A stretch of 64,000 bases of DNA, taken from Candidatus Thiodiazotropha sp. (ex Monitilora ramsayi) (GTDB lineage Bacteria > Pseudomonadota > Gammaproteobacteria > Chromatiales > Chromatiaceae). The stretch's first letter is position 1, and every line of letters begins with the position of its first letter. Positions 20,133 through 28,997 of this stretch are shown here, piece after piece. A program made the position numbers and the translations under genes. The DNA is taken from contig JAHXIP010000002.1 of assembly GCA_025655575.1 (NCBI GenBank), positions 124,001-188,000 of the forward strand, given 5' to 3'. The notes beneath the pieces were generated by a model. That model was not told the DNA's origin and made no database searches. It worked only from the letters and a program-made list of their open reading frames with translations.

Positions 20133-21034
20133 TGAGATTCGCTTCCCGCCTCAACGACCAGACTCCCGCCGCCCTGCTGCTGATTGGCCCCGCCCTGTTC
20201 GGGTTGCTGCTGTTCGTTCTTCTGCCATTCCTGTTTGCATTACTGACGGCCTTCACCAATCTTCGCCTGGGCTCACCGCTCCCTTTAGAGTTTGTCGAAC
20301 TGAAACAGTTTACTCGTATCTTCAACGATCCCGCCTTCCTGCAGGCCCTGGCGAACAACCTACTGTTTGCGCTGGTAGTGGTGCCGTTACAGACAGCTCT
20401 CGCCCTGGGACTGGCGCTGCTGCTCAATCAGGGACTCAGGGGCACAACAATTTACCGTACCCTCTTCTTCATGCCAGTGGTCTTTCCCATGTCCCTGGTG
20501 GCGGTGGTGTGGATCCTGATCTTCGCACCAGGCCCGAGCGGGATGATGAATAGTTTGCTCGACTTCCTCAGCTTCGGTCAGTGGCAACCCCGTGACTTCC
20601 TGCGGGATCCGCTCCTGGCACTGCCGGCCATCATGCTGCTCTCCATCTGGCAGGGTGCCGGTTTCCAGATGGTCATCCTGCTCGCCGGACTCCAAGCGAT
20701 CCCACAGGAGCTAGACGAGGCAGCTGCACTTGACGGTGCAGGGCGCTGGCAACGGTTTCTTCATGTCACACTACCGCAACTCAGGAACCCGCTGATCTTC
20801 GTCATGCTGATCACCACAATCCTCGCCTTTCGCCTGTTCGATCAGGTGCAGATCATGACCCGCGGAGGGCCGGACAACGCCACCACCACGGTCATGTACG
20901 AAATGGTCGAGAGCGTCTTCACCCGCCAGCAGGTGGCTCGTGCCAGCGCCATGACGGCTGTCTTCTTTCTGCTGGTGCTGGGGCTCACCTGGCTTCAGCG
21001 GCGGCTGGTGCGGCAGACACGGGAGGTCGAATGA
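20132..21034 (+). CDS. ABC sugar transporter permease (MalF/UgpA type)
   Basis: About 300 residues, six membrane helices, with the EAA loop that contacts the ATPase visible as 'ELDEAAALDGAGRWQRFLHV'. The ATG at 20132 overlaps the previous stop (TGATG) and has GAGGAGAG just upstream, so it is preferred to the in-frame GTG at 20129. It forms the translocation pore with the next gene product. Confidence 0.93.
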   Translation: MRFASRLNDQTPAALLLIGPALFGLLLFVLLPFLFALLTAFTNLRLGSPLPLEFVELKQFTRIFNDPAFLQALANNLLFALVVVPLQTALALGLALLLNQGLRGTTIYRTLFFMPVVFPMSLVAVVWILIFAPGPSGMMNSLLDFLSFGQWQPRDFLRDPLLALPAIMLLSIWQGAGFQMVILLAGLQAIPQELDEAAALDGAGRWQRFLHVTLPQLRNPLIFVMLITTILAFRLFDQVQIMTRGGPDNATTTVMYEMVESVFTRQQVARASAMTAVFFLLVLGLTWLQRRLVRQTREVE

Positions 21035-21870
21035 GGCCGCAACGGAGCCGGCCAGGCATGATCCTCAGCTACGCCCTGCTCAGCGTGCTGGCGTTACTGT
21101 GTCTCGCCCCGGTGGTGATGATGCTGACTGGCAGCCTGAAACCTGATGAAAGAGTATTGACGGAAGCCGGCACGCTTGCCGGATTCATCCCCGACCAGGC
21201 CTCACTGCAGAACTACGCCGATGTCTTCACCCGCACCGACTTCCTCGGTTTCCTGATCAACTCACTCTTCATCACCGGCACTATTGTTATCTGCGGACTA
21301 TTGGTCAATGCCCTGGCCGCCTACGCCTTTGCCCGCCTGCACTGGCACGGGCGGGACCTGCTCTTCAACCTGGTGCTGGCACTGATGATCCTGCCGCTGG
21401 AGGCGATCGCTGTTCCCCTGTTCTACGGCGTCTCCCTGCTCGGTCTACGCGATACCTATCTGGCGCAGATCCTGCCGTTCATCGCCAACGCCTTCTCGAT
21501 CTATCTCTTCTACTCCTTCTTCATCGGTCTGCCGCGGGAACTGGAAGAGGCGGCACGGCTCGACGGCGCATCGACCCTGCGCATCTTCTTCTCCATCATC
21601 CTGCCTAACTCGAAACCGGTTTTTGCCAGCGTAGCCATCCTCAGCTTTCTTATGTGGTGGGGGGCCTATCTCTGGCCGCTGATGGTGACCATCGGCCCTG
21701 AAGTTCGCCCACTGCCGGTGGCTATCGCCGCCTTCTACACCCTGCCGCCACTACAGTGGGGCGATATCCTTGCCTTCGGCGTGATGATGGTGGCACCGGT
21801 GTTGCTGATTTTTATCCTCTTTCAACGCTGGTTCGTGCGTGGGGTGGCAGCCTCCGGGATCAAGGGATAG
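21031..21870 (+). CDS. ABC sugar transporter permease (MalG/UgpE type)
   Basis: 279 residues, six membrane helices; the EAA motif is 'ELEEAARLDGASTLRIFFSI'. The ATG overlaps the end of the first permease gene by four bases (ATGA), a sign of coupled translation. It is the second half of the pore. Confidence 0.93.
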   Translation: MRPQRSRPGMILSYALLSVLALLCLAPVVMMLTGSLKPDERVLTEAGTLAGFIPDQASLQNYADVFTRTDFLGFLINSLFITGTIVICGLLVNALAAYAFARLHWHGRDLLFNLVLALMILPLEAIAVPLFYGVSLLGLRDTYLAQILPFIANAFSIYLFYSFFIGLPRELEEAARLDGASTLRIFFSIILPNSKPVFASVAILSFLMWWGAYLWPLMVTIGPEVRPLPVAIAAFYTLPPLQWGDILAFGVMMVAPVLLIFILFQRWFVRGVAASGIKG

Positions 21871-21873
21871 CCC

Positions 21874-23031
21874 ATGGCATCGATCAGGCTCGACAAGGTG
21901 AGTAAGCAGTATGACGGCCATGATGCGATCATCGAAGAGATGGATCTGCAGATTCGGGACGGTGAACTGCTGGTATTGGTGGGACCTTCCGGCTGTGGCA
22001 AGTCGACATTGCTGCGCATGGTAGCGGGATTGGAGGAGGTCTCGGCGGGAGAGATCCTGATCGACGACCTGGTCGTCAACCAGCTGCCGCCGCAGAAACG
22101 TAACCTGGCCATGGTTTTTCAGAACTATGCCCTCTATCCGCATATGACGGTAAGGGAGAATCTGGCCTTCCCACTTAAGATGCAACGACTCTTGCGGGAC
22201 GAAGTGAATCGGCGGGTAGCACAGACGGCAGAATTGCTCAGCCTCGGCAATCTGCTCGATCGCCGGCCGAAGCAGCTCTCCGGCGGTCAGCGTCAGCGGG
22301 TTGCCATGGGCCGCGCCATGGTGCGTGACGCCGACGCCTTTCTGATGGACGAACCCCTCTCCAATCTGGACGCCAAACTGCGGGTTGAAATCCGCAGCGA
22401 AATCGCCGCACTACAGAAACGCCTGGGTATCACCACCCTATACGTCACCCATGACCAGGTGGAAGCCATGACCCTGGGGCACCGGGTGGCGGTAATGCGC
22501 GCCGGAAAATTACAGCAGGTTGCAACCCCAAGCCGGCTTTACGAACATCCCATTAATGTCTTCGTCGCAGGCTTCATCGGTAACCCCGGAATGAACGTGC
22601 TGCGAGTGAAGCTGGAAACTGTAGACAAAACTCTCGCCTTCAGATTAGGCGAGCACTGTTTCACATTGACCCAGTCTGTGGTGGAGAACTACCCCGACCT
22701 GCCAAACAGATCCGGTCAGATGCTCCTATTGGGTATCCGTCCGGCAGCCATCACTCTGGTGGAGCCTGGCGGCAATGATTCACTAGAGACAATTGTGAGT
22801 AGCGCCGAACCCCTCGGTCATGAAACCATTCTCCATGTCGACGCCGACATTGATGTCGTGGCAACCGATACAGAGGATCCAGGCAACACCTTGCTGAAAC
22901 GACCCGTCCTGACGGCAATCATACCGGGGCATCACCATTTCAAACCCGGCGAGACGGTTCACCTGCAAATCGATTGCGACAAACTTCACTGCTTCGATCT
23001 GCAGGGTACGGCCCTGGCACCCCATGATTAA
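21874..23031 (+). CDS. ABC sugar transporter ATP-binding protein (MalK/UgpC/MsmK type)
   Basis: 385 residues. The ATPase domain shows Walker A GPSGCGKST, Q-loop 'MVFQNYALYPHMTV', signature LSGGQRQR, Walker B 'DAFLMDEPLSNLDAKL' and the H-loop 'YVTHDQVEAM'. The C-terminal third is a MalK-type regulatory region with TOBE-like strands. It energises import through the two permeases. Three bases separate it from the upstream permease. It ends 36 bp before the convergent ydbL-like gene. Confidence 0.95.
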   Translation: MASIRLDKVSKQYDGHDAIIEEMDLQIRDGELLVLVGPSGCGKSTLLRMVAGLEEVSAGEILIDDLVVNQLPPQKRNLAMVFQNYALYPHMTVRENLAFPLKMQRLLRDEVNRRVAQTAELLSLGNLLDRRPKQLSGGQRQRVAMGRAMVRDADAFLMDEPLSNLDAKLRVEIRSEIAALQKRLGITTLYVTHDQVEAMTLGHRVAVMRAGKLQQVATPSRLYEHPINVFVAGFIGNPGMNVLRVKLETVDKTLAFRLGEHCFTLTQSVVENYPDLPNRSGQMLLLGIRPAAITLVEPGGNDSLETIVSSAEPLGHETILHVDADIDVVATDTEDPGNTLLKRPVLTAIIPGHHHFKPGETVHLQIDCDKLHCFDLQGTALAPHD

Positions 23032-23067
23032 CCCGGTAACCAAATCGTTTACTTTCAGGGCTTCAAG

Positions 23068-23667
23068 CTACTTCTGAACCCAACCACCTTGGCTGTTCTG
23101 ATACCACCACCCCTTGGCCGCATTGCTGATCCAGGTCTTGCTAAAGGTTGCACGAACATCCTTTTCCCATTCCGGATGACCATTGGCGCGGGCGATCTCC
23201 TTGTATAGCTGATTGCGATCACTATTCTCCGCACTCAGCAAATTTTTCAACTGTCTCCTTTGCTTGAGTGGCACTGCCGAGAGTTTACGAATACCGACCA
23301 GCGCATCCTGGGTAAAGCCGATGGCACCAAGTCGATAGAATCCCTTAAGTTGGGTATGACGCTGTTTCATTGCGGCCTGGAGTTTGCGTACTGCCGGGGT
23401 ATCGGCATCAAAATTGGGAACAGCCGCTTCAGCTGTCGGTATCAGCAGATTGAGTAAATTCAGTGCGTAGCCCTGGCTGGCCGGCTTGAAATCCATCGAC
23501 TGATCTTGACTGCCCGGCTCCGCTTGCTTTGCCTCATCACCCAAGATGTCATCGACAATTTTCTCAGCAGCTTCTCTAGCCTCCGCCGCAGGGAAGTAGA
23601 TATTGATGGTGACACAGGCCGCCAACAACAACAGAGAGGCAACAAAGGCTATTCTGACTGATTTCAT
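23068..23667 (-). CDS. ydbL: DUF1318/YdbL-family lipoprotein
   Basis: 199 residues, about twice the length of E. coli YdbL. A lipoprotein signal ends in LLAAC (Cys18), then 'CVTINIYFPAAEA', a stretch seen in the longer DUF1318 proteins. Residues about 95-199 match YdbL/DUF1318 ('AAMKQRHTQLKGF', ending 'GWWYQNSQGGWVQK'). In E. coli, YdbL is a periplasmic partner controlling the YdbH-YnbE bridge that moves phospholipids to the outer membrane. The gene follows ydbH on the same strand but a 265-bp mobile repeat lies between them and no ynbE is visible. The lipidated N-terminal strand might substitute for YnbE; that is inference. Confidence 0.82.
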   Translation of the reverse strand: MKSVRIAFVASLLLLAACVTINIYFPAAEAREAAEKIVDDILGDEAKQAEPGSQDQSMDFKPASQGYALNLLNLLIPTAEAAVPNFDADTPAVRKLQAAMKQRHTQLKGFYRLGAIGFTQDALVGIRKLSAVPLKQRRQLKNLLSAENSDRNQLYKEIARANGHPEWEKDVRATFSKTWISNAAKGWWYQNSQGGWVQK

Positions 23668-23696
23668 TTTTGTTTCCTTATGCTAGGGTCTAGCTA

Positions 23697-23961
23697 GGGC
23701 CTGTTAACACTAATCCAATGCACCCTGCTGGAGCTGTTTTTATGCCCAGCAAGGCAGAATGAGCGTGGTGTAGCCCGGCTACATGAGCGAATGATAACGC
23801 CGCTGGGTGCAAAAACAGCCCCAGCCCTCTGGGTTGAGCCTGAAAAAGCGCCACTCGGCGTTGCTCGTCGCTCATTTGGAACAACCAAACTTCTCTCCTC
23901 ACGCCTTGATTGGCGCTCTTTCAGGCTCAACAGGGCGCATTGGATTAGTGTTAACAGGCCC
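23697..23961. mobile_element. MITE-like inverted-repeat element, copy 1
   Basis: 265 bp, about 98% identical (roughly six differences) to the copy at 29708-29972 and in the same orientation. The ends are inverted repeats of about 31 bp beginning GGGCCTGTTAACACTAATCC. Both ends are flanked by TA, as expected for a target duplication of an IS630/mariner-type element. Inside are two further inverted repeats, 23733-23750 with 23802-23819, and 23833-23853 with 23911-23931 (20 of 21 paired), so the whole element can fold. It has no credible transposase gene; short open frames in it are artefacts. It sits between ydbH and ydbL. Confidence 0.85.
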
Positions 23962-24040
23962 TAACACTAATTTGACCGAATTCCAGCGGTTTAAATATTG
24001 AGGTTATGGTTTGTGACATTCCAAATCGATTTTAGATCCT

Positions 24041-26194
24041 TTACTCAATGACCGGCCCATCCGATGTGGTAATCTGCTTCAGCTGCTCAACCAGACGCGG
24101 CCAATCGGCTGTCTTGTTGTATCCGATGATATCGATACGGGGAATACCGCTCCCCTCCACCAGATAGTAGCCCTGCTGGGCTTCACCTGCACCAACCATC
24201 TCGCATACGCCTCGCTGTAAGCGACAACCGATGCCGATCCGCTTATAGCGAAACGTCTCGAAGAACCCCATGAATGAGCGGGCCAGTGAACCGGATAATC
24301 CTGCACCACCCAGATTGGAAATATTGTCCACCGCCTTCTGGCTGATGCGGCGGCGTGAATCATCATTTTCCGGCGTATAGAAACGGGCATCAAAAGTTAC
24401 CGGCTGCCAGGCCTCCAGACTGAGATCGCGTACATAGCCATCCAGCCTGCCGGTGATCTTACCGAATGAGAAGGTGCTGGTAAGACTGTCCAGATCGAGT
24501 TTGTGCAACTCAATATCGGCCTGTAGCTGAGGATAGATGCCAAACAACTCCCGGGTTTGCAGATTTTTAATCAGGATATTCCCATCGAAGATACGCACCA
24601 GTAGAATGCCATCGACAGTGAACAGACCATTTTCATAGGTCAAACCGGGAATCATCCCTGAGAGCTTTCCGGAAAGGGGCACCCAGCCCAATGCCCTGCT
24701 GAGGGCATCCATGGAGATCGGTTCGAGGAAGCCGTCAAACTGGAGCTTCTGCGACGACTCACCCAGTGCTTCGAGCACCAGCCTGTCGACCACCATGAAA
24801 CCATCCAACACGGGAACCCGTGTCTGTCTGATGAGACGAAAAGTGCTGTCTGCCGCCTGAAAGTCGATTCTGCCCGGACCGATATCGATATGCTCCAGCA
24901 TATGGCCCGACCGCCATGTAAGCCTGGAAGGCTGCACCTCGCCGCCCCGATTCCACTTCAGTTCTCCATTGACATCATAGAGCCCCATACGCCTGGCTGA
25001 CCCATCGATTTGTGAGTCATCCAGACTGAAATCGATGAGTCCGAGATCCAGCTTCATGGTCTCTCCACTCAGATGCAGTGACAGCTCGACCTCCCCCGCC
25101 ATTTCGAAACGGCCCCAGGGCGTACCGGCCCAGACAGGTTGCAGCATCTCCCGATAGACATCCCCCGCAGGGAAGGGTTGTAGTTGAAGCTTGAGATTCT
25201 CAAGCGGTCGATCTGTGGCAAGCCGCAGGTCTCCCTGCAGATGGAGATCCAACAACCCCTGCTGCTGCAGATGCACATCCTGCAGGGCCAGGGTCTTGAA
25301 CTGACGGTCCAGGAAGAGCTTACCACCCAGCTCAACCGGATGGGCAGCCACATCGAGATAGAAGACGGGCGTCAGCAGTTCCCCATTTGTCAGTGTCAGC
25401 TCCGTCTCAATCTGCCAGTTTTTAACGCTTCCGGAGAGTCTGCCTGTCTGCCTGGCAGCCAACCCCTCTCCGGCATAGACGCCCAGGTCGTCTCCAAAAC
25501 TCAGACCGGCAAGCGCCCCGCTCCAGTTCACCTGGCGCAACCTATCTTCCCGGCCTGACAGTCTTGCATCCAGATTGATGCGTGCAATGGGGTGCCAATC
25601 CGCCAGAACTTGTCTGCCCTGTGGCCATTGGGCCAATAGTGTCTCCAACTGCAGCGCTTGCCCATGAATCCTTAGATGCCAATCACCGGCGTTGAGCGTG
25701 AAACTCATATTCACCAGACCATCGGCAGTTGCGATGCGTCGCAATTTCCCTGTCAATACTCCACTGTCCCGGTCCAGTTTGAAACTCAGGGCCATTGCAG
25801 AACGATCGAGCAGAGGATGCGGCAGCTGAATCTCTCCCTCCTCACAGCTGATGAACCGTTGGCCAAGCTCACCACGCCGGCAATCGACCACTACGTTGTC
25901 GAAGCTTTGATTCAAAGCCAACAACTCCAGTCTACCGATCTCCAGTCGGTAACCCGTGTCTGTTGGGGAGTCCCAGTCCAGGGTGAAGTGTAGTTGCTCC
26001 ATCCGCCAGGCAGATGAAGAGAGCGTCCCGATATTCAGATTGAGTTGATCGATGGCAGCCGCCAGCTTGAACAACAGCAGCAGGGAGATGCCCGCAAACC
26101 CAATAGCCGTCAGTCGAAACCGCTGATACCTTGAAAACAACATCGGTGGTAAGAGCCGTATCAGCAAACGGTCGTGTCTGATTTGCCAGGACAA
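24041..26194 (-). CDS. ydbH: YdbH family AsmA-like intermembrane phospholipid transport protein
   Basis: 717 residues. One N-terminal membrane helix (about residues 29-46) is followed by a long periplasmic beta-rich region without cysteine-rich or catalytic motifs, as in AsmA-like bridge proteins. The C-terminal 'RYKRIGIGCRLQRGVCEM' and 'GSGIPRIDIIGYNK' are hallmarks of the YdbH domain. YdbH works redundantly with TamB and YhdP in E. coli to carry phospholipid from the inner to the outer membrane, contacting the small lipoprotein YnbE there. The E. coli-like length fits. ynbE, normally the next gene, is absent from the following 370 bp, which are filled by a mobile repeat. Confidence 0.85.
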   Translation of the reverse strand: MSWQIRHDRLLIRLLPPMLFSRYQRFRLTAIGFAGISLLLLFKLAAAIDQLNLNIGTLSSSAWRMEQLHFTLDWDSPTDTGYRLEIGRLELLALNQSFDNVVVDCRRGELGQRFISCEEGEIQLPHPLLDRSAMALSFKLDRDSGVLTGKLRRIATADGLVNMSFTLNAGDWHLRIHGQALQLETLLAQWPQGRQVLADWHPIARINLDARLSGREDRLRQVNWSGALAGLSFGDDLGVYAGEGLAARQTGRLSGSVKNWQIETELTLTNGELLTPVFYLDVAAHPVELGGKLFLDRQFKTLALQDVHLQQQGLLDLHLQGDLRLATDRPLENLKLQLQPFPAGDVYREMLQPVWAGTPWGRFEMAGEVELSLHLSGETMKLDLGLIDFSLDDSQIDGSARRMGLYDVNGELKWNRGGEVQPSRLTWRSGHMLEHIDIGPGRIDFQAADSTFRLIRQTRVPVLDGFMVVDRLVLEALGESSQKLQFDGFLEPISMDALSRALGWVPLSGKLSGMIPGLTYENGLFTVDGILLVRIFDGNILIKNLQTRELFGIYPQLQADIELHKLDLDSLTSTFSFGKITGRLDGYVRDLSLEAWQPVTFDARFYTPENDDSRRRISQKAVDNISNLGGAGLSGSLARSFMGFFETFRYKRIGIGCRLQRGVCEMVGAGEAQQGYYLVEGSGIPRIDIIGYNKTADWPRLVEQLKQITTSDGPVIE

Positions 26195-26403
26195 TCCATA
26201 AACATCAAATACCTTCTATCCAATAGCCAGTCTATTTTTTTGAGCAGAAGTCTCAACGTTGGTTCGCCCAACCCCTGCATTGATTTATCATCATACAAAC
26301 AACAATCATCCAACTGCCAACGATTTCTGGACAATACCGGTCAGTGATCATCCGATGACCGCATTGAAACAAAACAGCATGCTTTAAAGGGAGAACCCTT
26401 CTT

Positions 26404-26901
26404 ATGTGTACGATCAGGCAAGCCATGGAGGACGACTATCCTGCCATCTGCGATCTCATAACAAGCAAGTCGGAGCTCTTCCGGATCTACCCCCGGGGCA
26501 GCCATCCATTCACGATTGAGCAGCTGTCACAGATCGCAAAAAGCAGACAGGACCTGACGGTTGTCATACAGGACAATACGGTTGTCGGTTTCGCCAATCT
26601 CTACGACGTTGAACCGGGCAACCGTGCATTTGTCGGAAATGTTATCGTCAGCATGGATCTGCGTGGACAGGGCATTGGCAGACGACTGATGCAATACATG
26701 GTTGAACTGGCCTTTAGTCAATACCGACCCATGTCAGTTGCGGTTTCCGTCTTCAGTGACAACACTCCTGCCCTGCTGCTCTATACAGACCTGGGTTTTA
26801 AACCCTATGCTGTAGAGAGGCGGGTTGACCCGGAAGGAAAGCCTGCCGCATTGATCCACATGCACATCGATAGCAAAGGTGAGCATGCGAAAGTCTGTTG
26901 A
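26404..26901 (+). CDS. GNAT family N-acetyltransferase
   Basis: 165 residues. A single GNAT fold with the acetyl-CoA-binding motif A 'VIVSMDLRGQGIGRRLMQYM' region and the usual C-terminal 'FSDNTPALLLYTDLGFKP'. The substrate is unknown; proteins or small amines are both possible. The start ATG is preceded by AAAGGGAG. The stop codon lies inside a sequence resembling the end of the local repeat family (26893-26913). Confidence 0.85.
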   Translation: MCTIRQAMEDDYPAICDLITSKSELFRIYPRGSHPFTIEQLSQIAKSRQDLTVVIQDNTVVGFANLYDVEPGNRAFVGNVIVSMDLRGQGIGRRLMQYMVELAFSQYRPMSVAVSVFSDNTPALLLYTDLGFKPYAVERRVDPEGKPAALIHMHIDSKGEHAKVC

Positions 26902-26973
26902 CACTAATTCGATACTTCTATCGGAGTGTAGCCAATATCGTCATGACGGGAACAAAGCTCAGGGTTTGATCTG

Positions 26974-27825
26974 ATGTATAGGCAATCCATCAATGGCATT
27001 ACCCGGCTCCTACTGGTGGGCATGGTGCTCTATGGGGGATTGCTGCTCTATCTCTATGTCAATCAGCACAACATCCTCTACCTGCCGGACTATCCCACTC
27101 GCCAGGTGAGGTCAACACCGGCGCTTATCGGTCTCGACTTTGAACCCGTCACCCTGACAGCAGCGGACGGCGTCAGGCTGAACGGTTGGTTTATACCGGC
27201 AGAGGCACAACGTGCAACCTTGCTTTTTTTTCATGGCAATGCAGGAAACATCTCACATCGGCTCGATTCCCTGAGACGCTTTCATCAACTGGGGTTATCC
27301 GTCCTCATCATTGACTACCGGGGCTACGGTGACAGTGAAGGTGAGCCATCCGAAGCCGGCATCTATCAGGATGCCGATGCGGCCTGGCGATACCTCACCG
27401 AAACCCGAGAAATACCCGCCGGCGAGATCCTGCTGCTGGGTCGATCTTTTGGTGGCGCTGTGGCGGCCTATCTAGCTTCGCAACATGCCGCCCTGGGCGT
27501 GGTGCTTGAGTCAACCTTCACTTCGGCACCGGAGATGGCGGCAGAACTCTATCCCTGGTTACCGGCCCGTTGGCTGACACGCTTCAGTTACGACACCCGG
27601 AGCCGTCTTGCCGATATCCAGATGCCACTTATGGTGATTCACAGTCGCGGGGATGAGATCATCCCCTTCTCGCAGGGCAGCGCACTGTATGAAGCCGCTA
27701 ACGAACCAAAACAATTCCTCGAGCTCAACGGCAGCCATAACGATGGCCTGATGATCAATGCGGACCGCTATCGCCAAGCCCTGAATAACTTTATCTCAGT
27801 TTGTCTAGCACAAAGGGAACACTAG
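26974..27825 (+). CDS. Membrane-anchored alpha/beta hydrolase (BEM46/YfhR-like)
   Basis: 283 residues. An N-terminal hydrophobic helix (about 12-32) precedes an alpha/beta hydrolase domain with oxyanion motif 'FFHGNAGN', nucleophile elbow GRSFGG, acid in 'VIHSRGDEIIP' and histidine in 'NGSHND', giving a complete Ser-Asp-His triad. The family (BEM46, ABHD13, YfhR) contains serine hydrolases or thioesterases of mostly unknown substrate. Its stop codon lies in the palindrome at 27822-27845, shared with the convergent zapE gene. Confidence 0.85.
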   Translation: MYRQSINGITRLLLVGMVLYGGLLLYLYVNQHNILYLPDYPTRQVRSTPALIGLDFEPVTLTAADGVRLNGWFIPAEAQRATLLFFHGNAGNISHRLDSLRRFHQLGLSVLIIDYRGYGDSEGEPSEAGIYQDADAAWRYLTETREIPAGEILLLGRSFGGAVAAYLASQHAALGVVLESTFTSAPEMAAELYPWLPARWLTRFSYDTRSRLADIQMPLMVIHSRGDEIIPFSQGSALYEAANEPKQFLELNGSHNDGLMINADRYRQALNNFISVCLAQREH

Positions 27826-27845
27826 AGCCTGCTATCAGGCCCTAG
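27822..27845. repeat. Palindrome made of repeat-family ends, spanning two stop codons
   Basis: CTAGAGCCTG (27822-27831), a 4-nt loop, and CAGGCCCTAG (27836-27845) pair with one mismatch. The right arm is identical to the outer end of the 265-bp elements plus flanking TA. It contains the stop codons of both convergent neighbours. It may be an excision footprint of such an element, or a bidirectional terminator hairpin, though it lacks a T-run. Confidence 0.6.
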
Positions 27846-28915
27846 CCAAGATGCGGTGTCTCCAGATAGGCCACCGACTGCATCTCCTTGAGCCGACTGA
27901 CGGTTCGCCCGAACTCAAAGGCAAGTCGGGTACCGCTATATAGTTCATCAGGTGGCGTCTCCGCACTTATCACCACCTTGACTTTGCGGTCATAGAAAAC
28001 ATCGATCAGATTGATGAATCGTCGGGTGCGATCATCCCATCTGCCATCCAGATGAGGGACTTCGGAAATGAACACGGTATGGTGACAGCGTGCCAATTCG
28101 AGATAGTCGTTCTGCCATCTTGGCGGACCACAAAGCGCATTGAAATCGCACCAAATGACGCCCCCGGCGCGTTTGATAAACCTGACAGGACGCCCCGGCA
28201 CTTCAAAGCGCCCCTTATCTGCCACCGCTTCACCGGTCAGGCGATCAAACTCCCGTTTCATATTGGTGGTCGATGGCTCACCCAGCGGTGTGTGGTAGAC
28301 AGAAGATGCCTCAAAGAGTTGTAACCGATAGTCTTTCTCACCCGCCAGTTCGATCACCACATTACACCGCTTCAACACTTCAATGGCAGGGAGAAAACTC
28401 TCCCGCTGAATCCCACCCTTGTAGAGACTGTCCGGCGGTTGGTTGGAAGTTGTCACCAGTGTAATACGGTGGTGTTCCAATGCCTCAAGCAGGCTACGCA
28501 TGAGCATCGCATCACCGATATCGATGACATGGAATTCATCAAGGCAAAGCACGCGGAATCGCTGTGCCATTTCTCCCACGACCCGATCCATTGGGGCAGC
28601 CTTGCCCTCCATCTGCCGCATCGCCTCGTGAACCTGACGCATGAAGCTGTGAAAGTGGTGACGCTCAACATCGATCCCACTGAGATGAGCACAGAAGAGA
28701 TCCATTAACCAAGTCTTGCCACGCCCAACGCCACCCCAGAGATAGATACCCTGCACCGGCACTACCTGTTTCTTCCACAGCCAACCCTTTGTCTGTGGTT
28801 TATTCAGCAGCGCTTTTGCCAGTCGGTCAAATTCAACCAACACCTGTTCCTGATGAGAGTCCGGTTTGTAGCCATGCTGCTCAAGCTGCTTTGTGTAGTG
28901 ACGATTCAGAGACAT
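27842..28915 (-). CDS. zapE: ZapE/AFG1-like cell division ATPase
   Basis: 357 residues, the typical length. AFG1-type P-loop ATPase: Walker A 'GGVGRGKTWLMDLF', Walker B 'FRVLCLDEFHVIDI', and the family block 'TLVTTSNQPPDSLYKGGIQR'. ZapE binds FtsZ at the constricting ring in E. coli and destabilises its bundles. The start ATG (MSLNRHYTKQLE) is directly supported by family N-termini. A solo repeat end lies just upstream (28956-28980). Confidence 0.93.
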   Translation of the reverse strand: MSLNRHYTKQLEQHGYKPDSHQEQVLVEFDRLAKALLNKPQTKGWLWKKQVVPVQGIYLWGGVGRGKTWLMDLFCAHLSGIDVERHHFHSFMRQVHEAMRQMEGKAAPMDRVVGEMAQRFRVLCLDEFHVIDIGDAMLMRSLLEALEHHRITLVTTSNQPPDSLYKGGIQRESFLPAIEVLKRCNVVIELAGEKDYRLQLFEASSVYHTPLGEPSTTNMKREFDRLTGEAVADKGRFEVPGRPVRFIKRAGGVIWCDFNALCGPPRWQNDYLELARCHHTVFISEVPHLDGRWDDRTRRFINLIDVFYDRKVKVVISAETPPDELYSGTRLAFEFGRTVSRLKEMQSVAYLETPHLG

Positions 28916-28955
28916 GTCATTTTCATTTTATGGGTTCTATTTTTATCGTGAAGTC

Positions 28956-28980
28956 AGGGCCTGTTAACACTATTTTGATC
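28956..28980 (+). repeat. Solo end of the GGGCCTGTTAACAC repeat family
   Basis: AGGGCCTGTTAACACTA followed by TTTTGATC. The first 16 bases match the left end of the 265-bp elements, but the rest of the element is missing. It lies between the zapE start and the 3' end of the upstream acyltransferase gene. Confidence 0.65.
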
Positions 28981-28997
28981 AAATAAGAGAGCAAGTC

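Noticed and set aside
23690..23930. Open frames of 70-78 codons inside the 265-bp elements.
   Set aside because: They overlap in several frames on both strands, follow the inverted repeats, and match no transposase motif. They are a by-product of the repeat structure.
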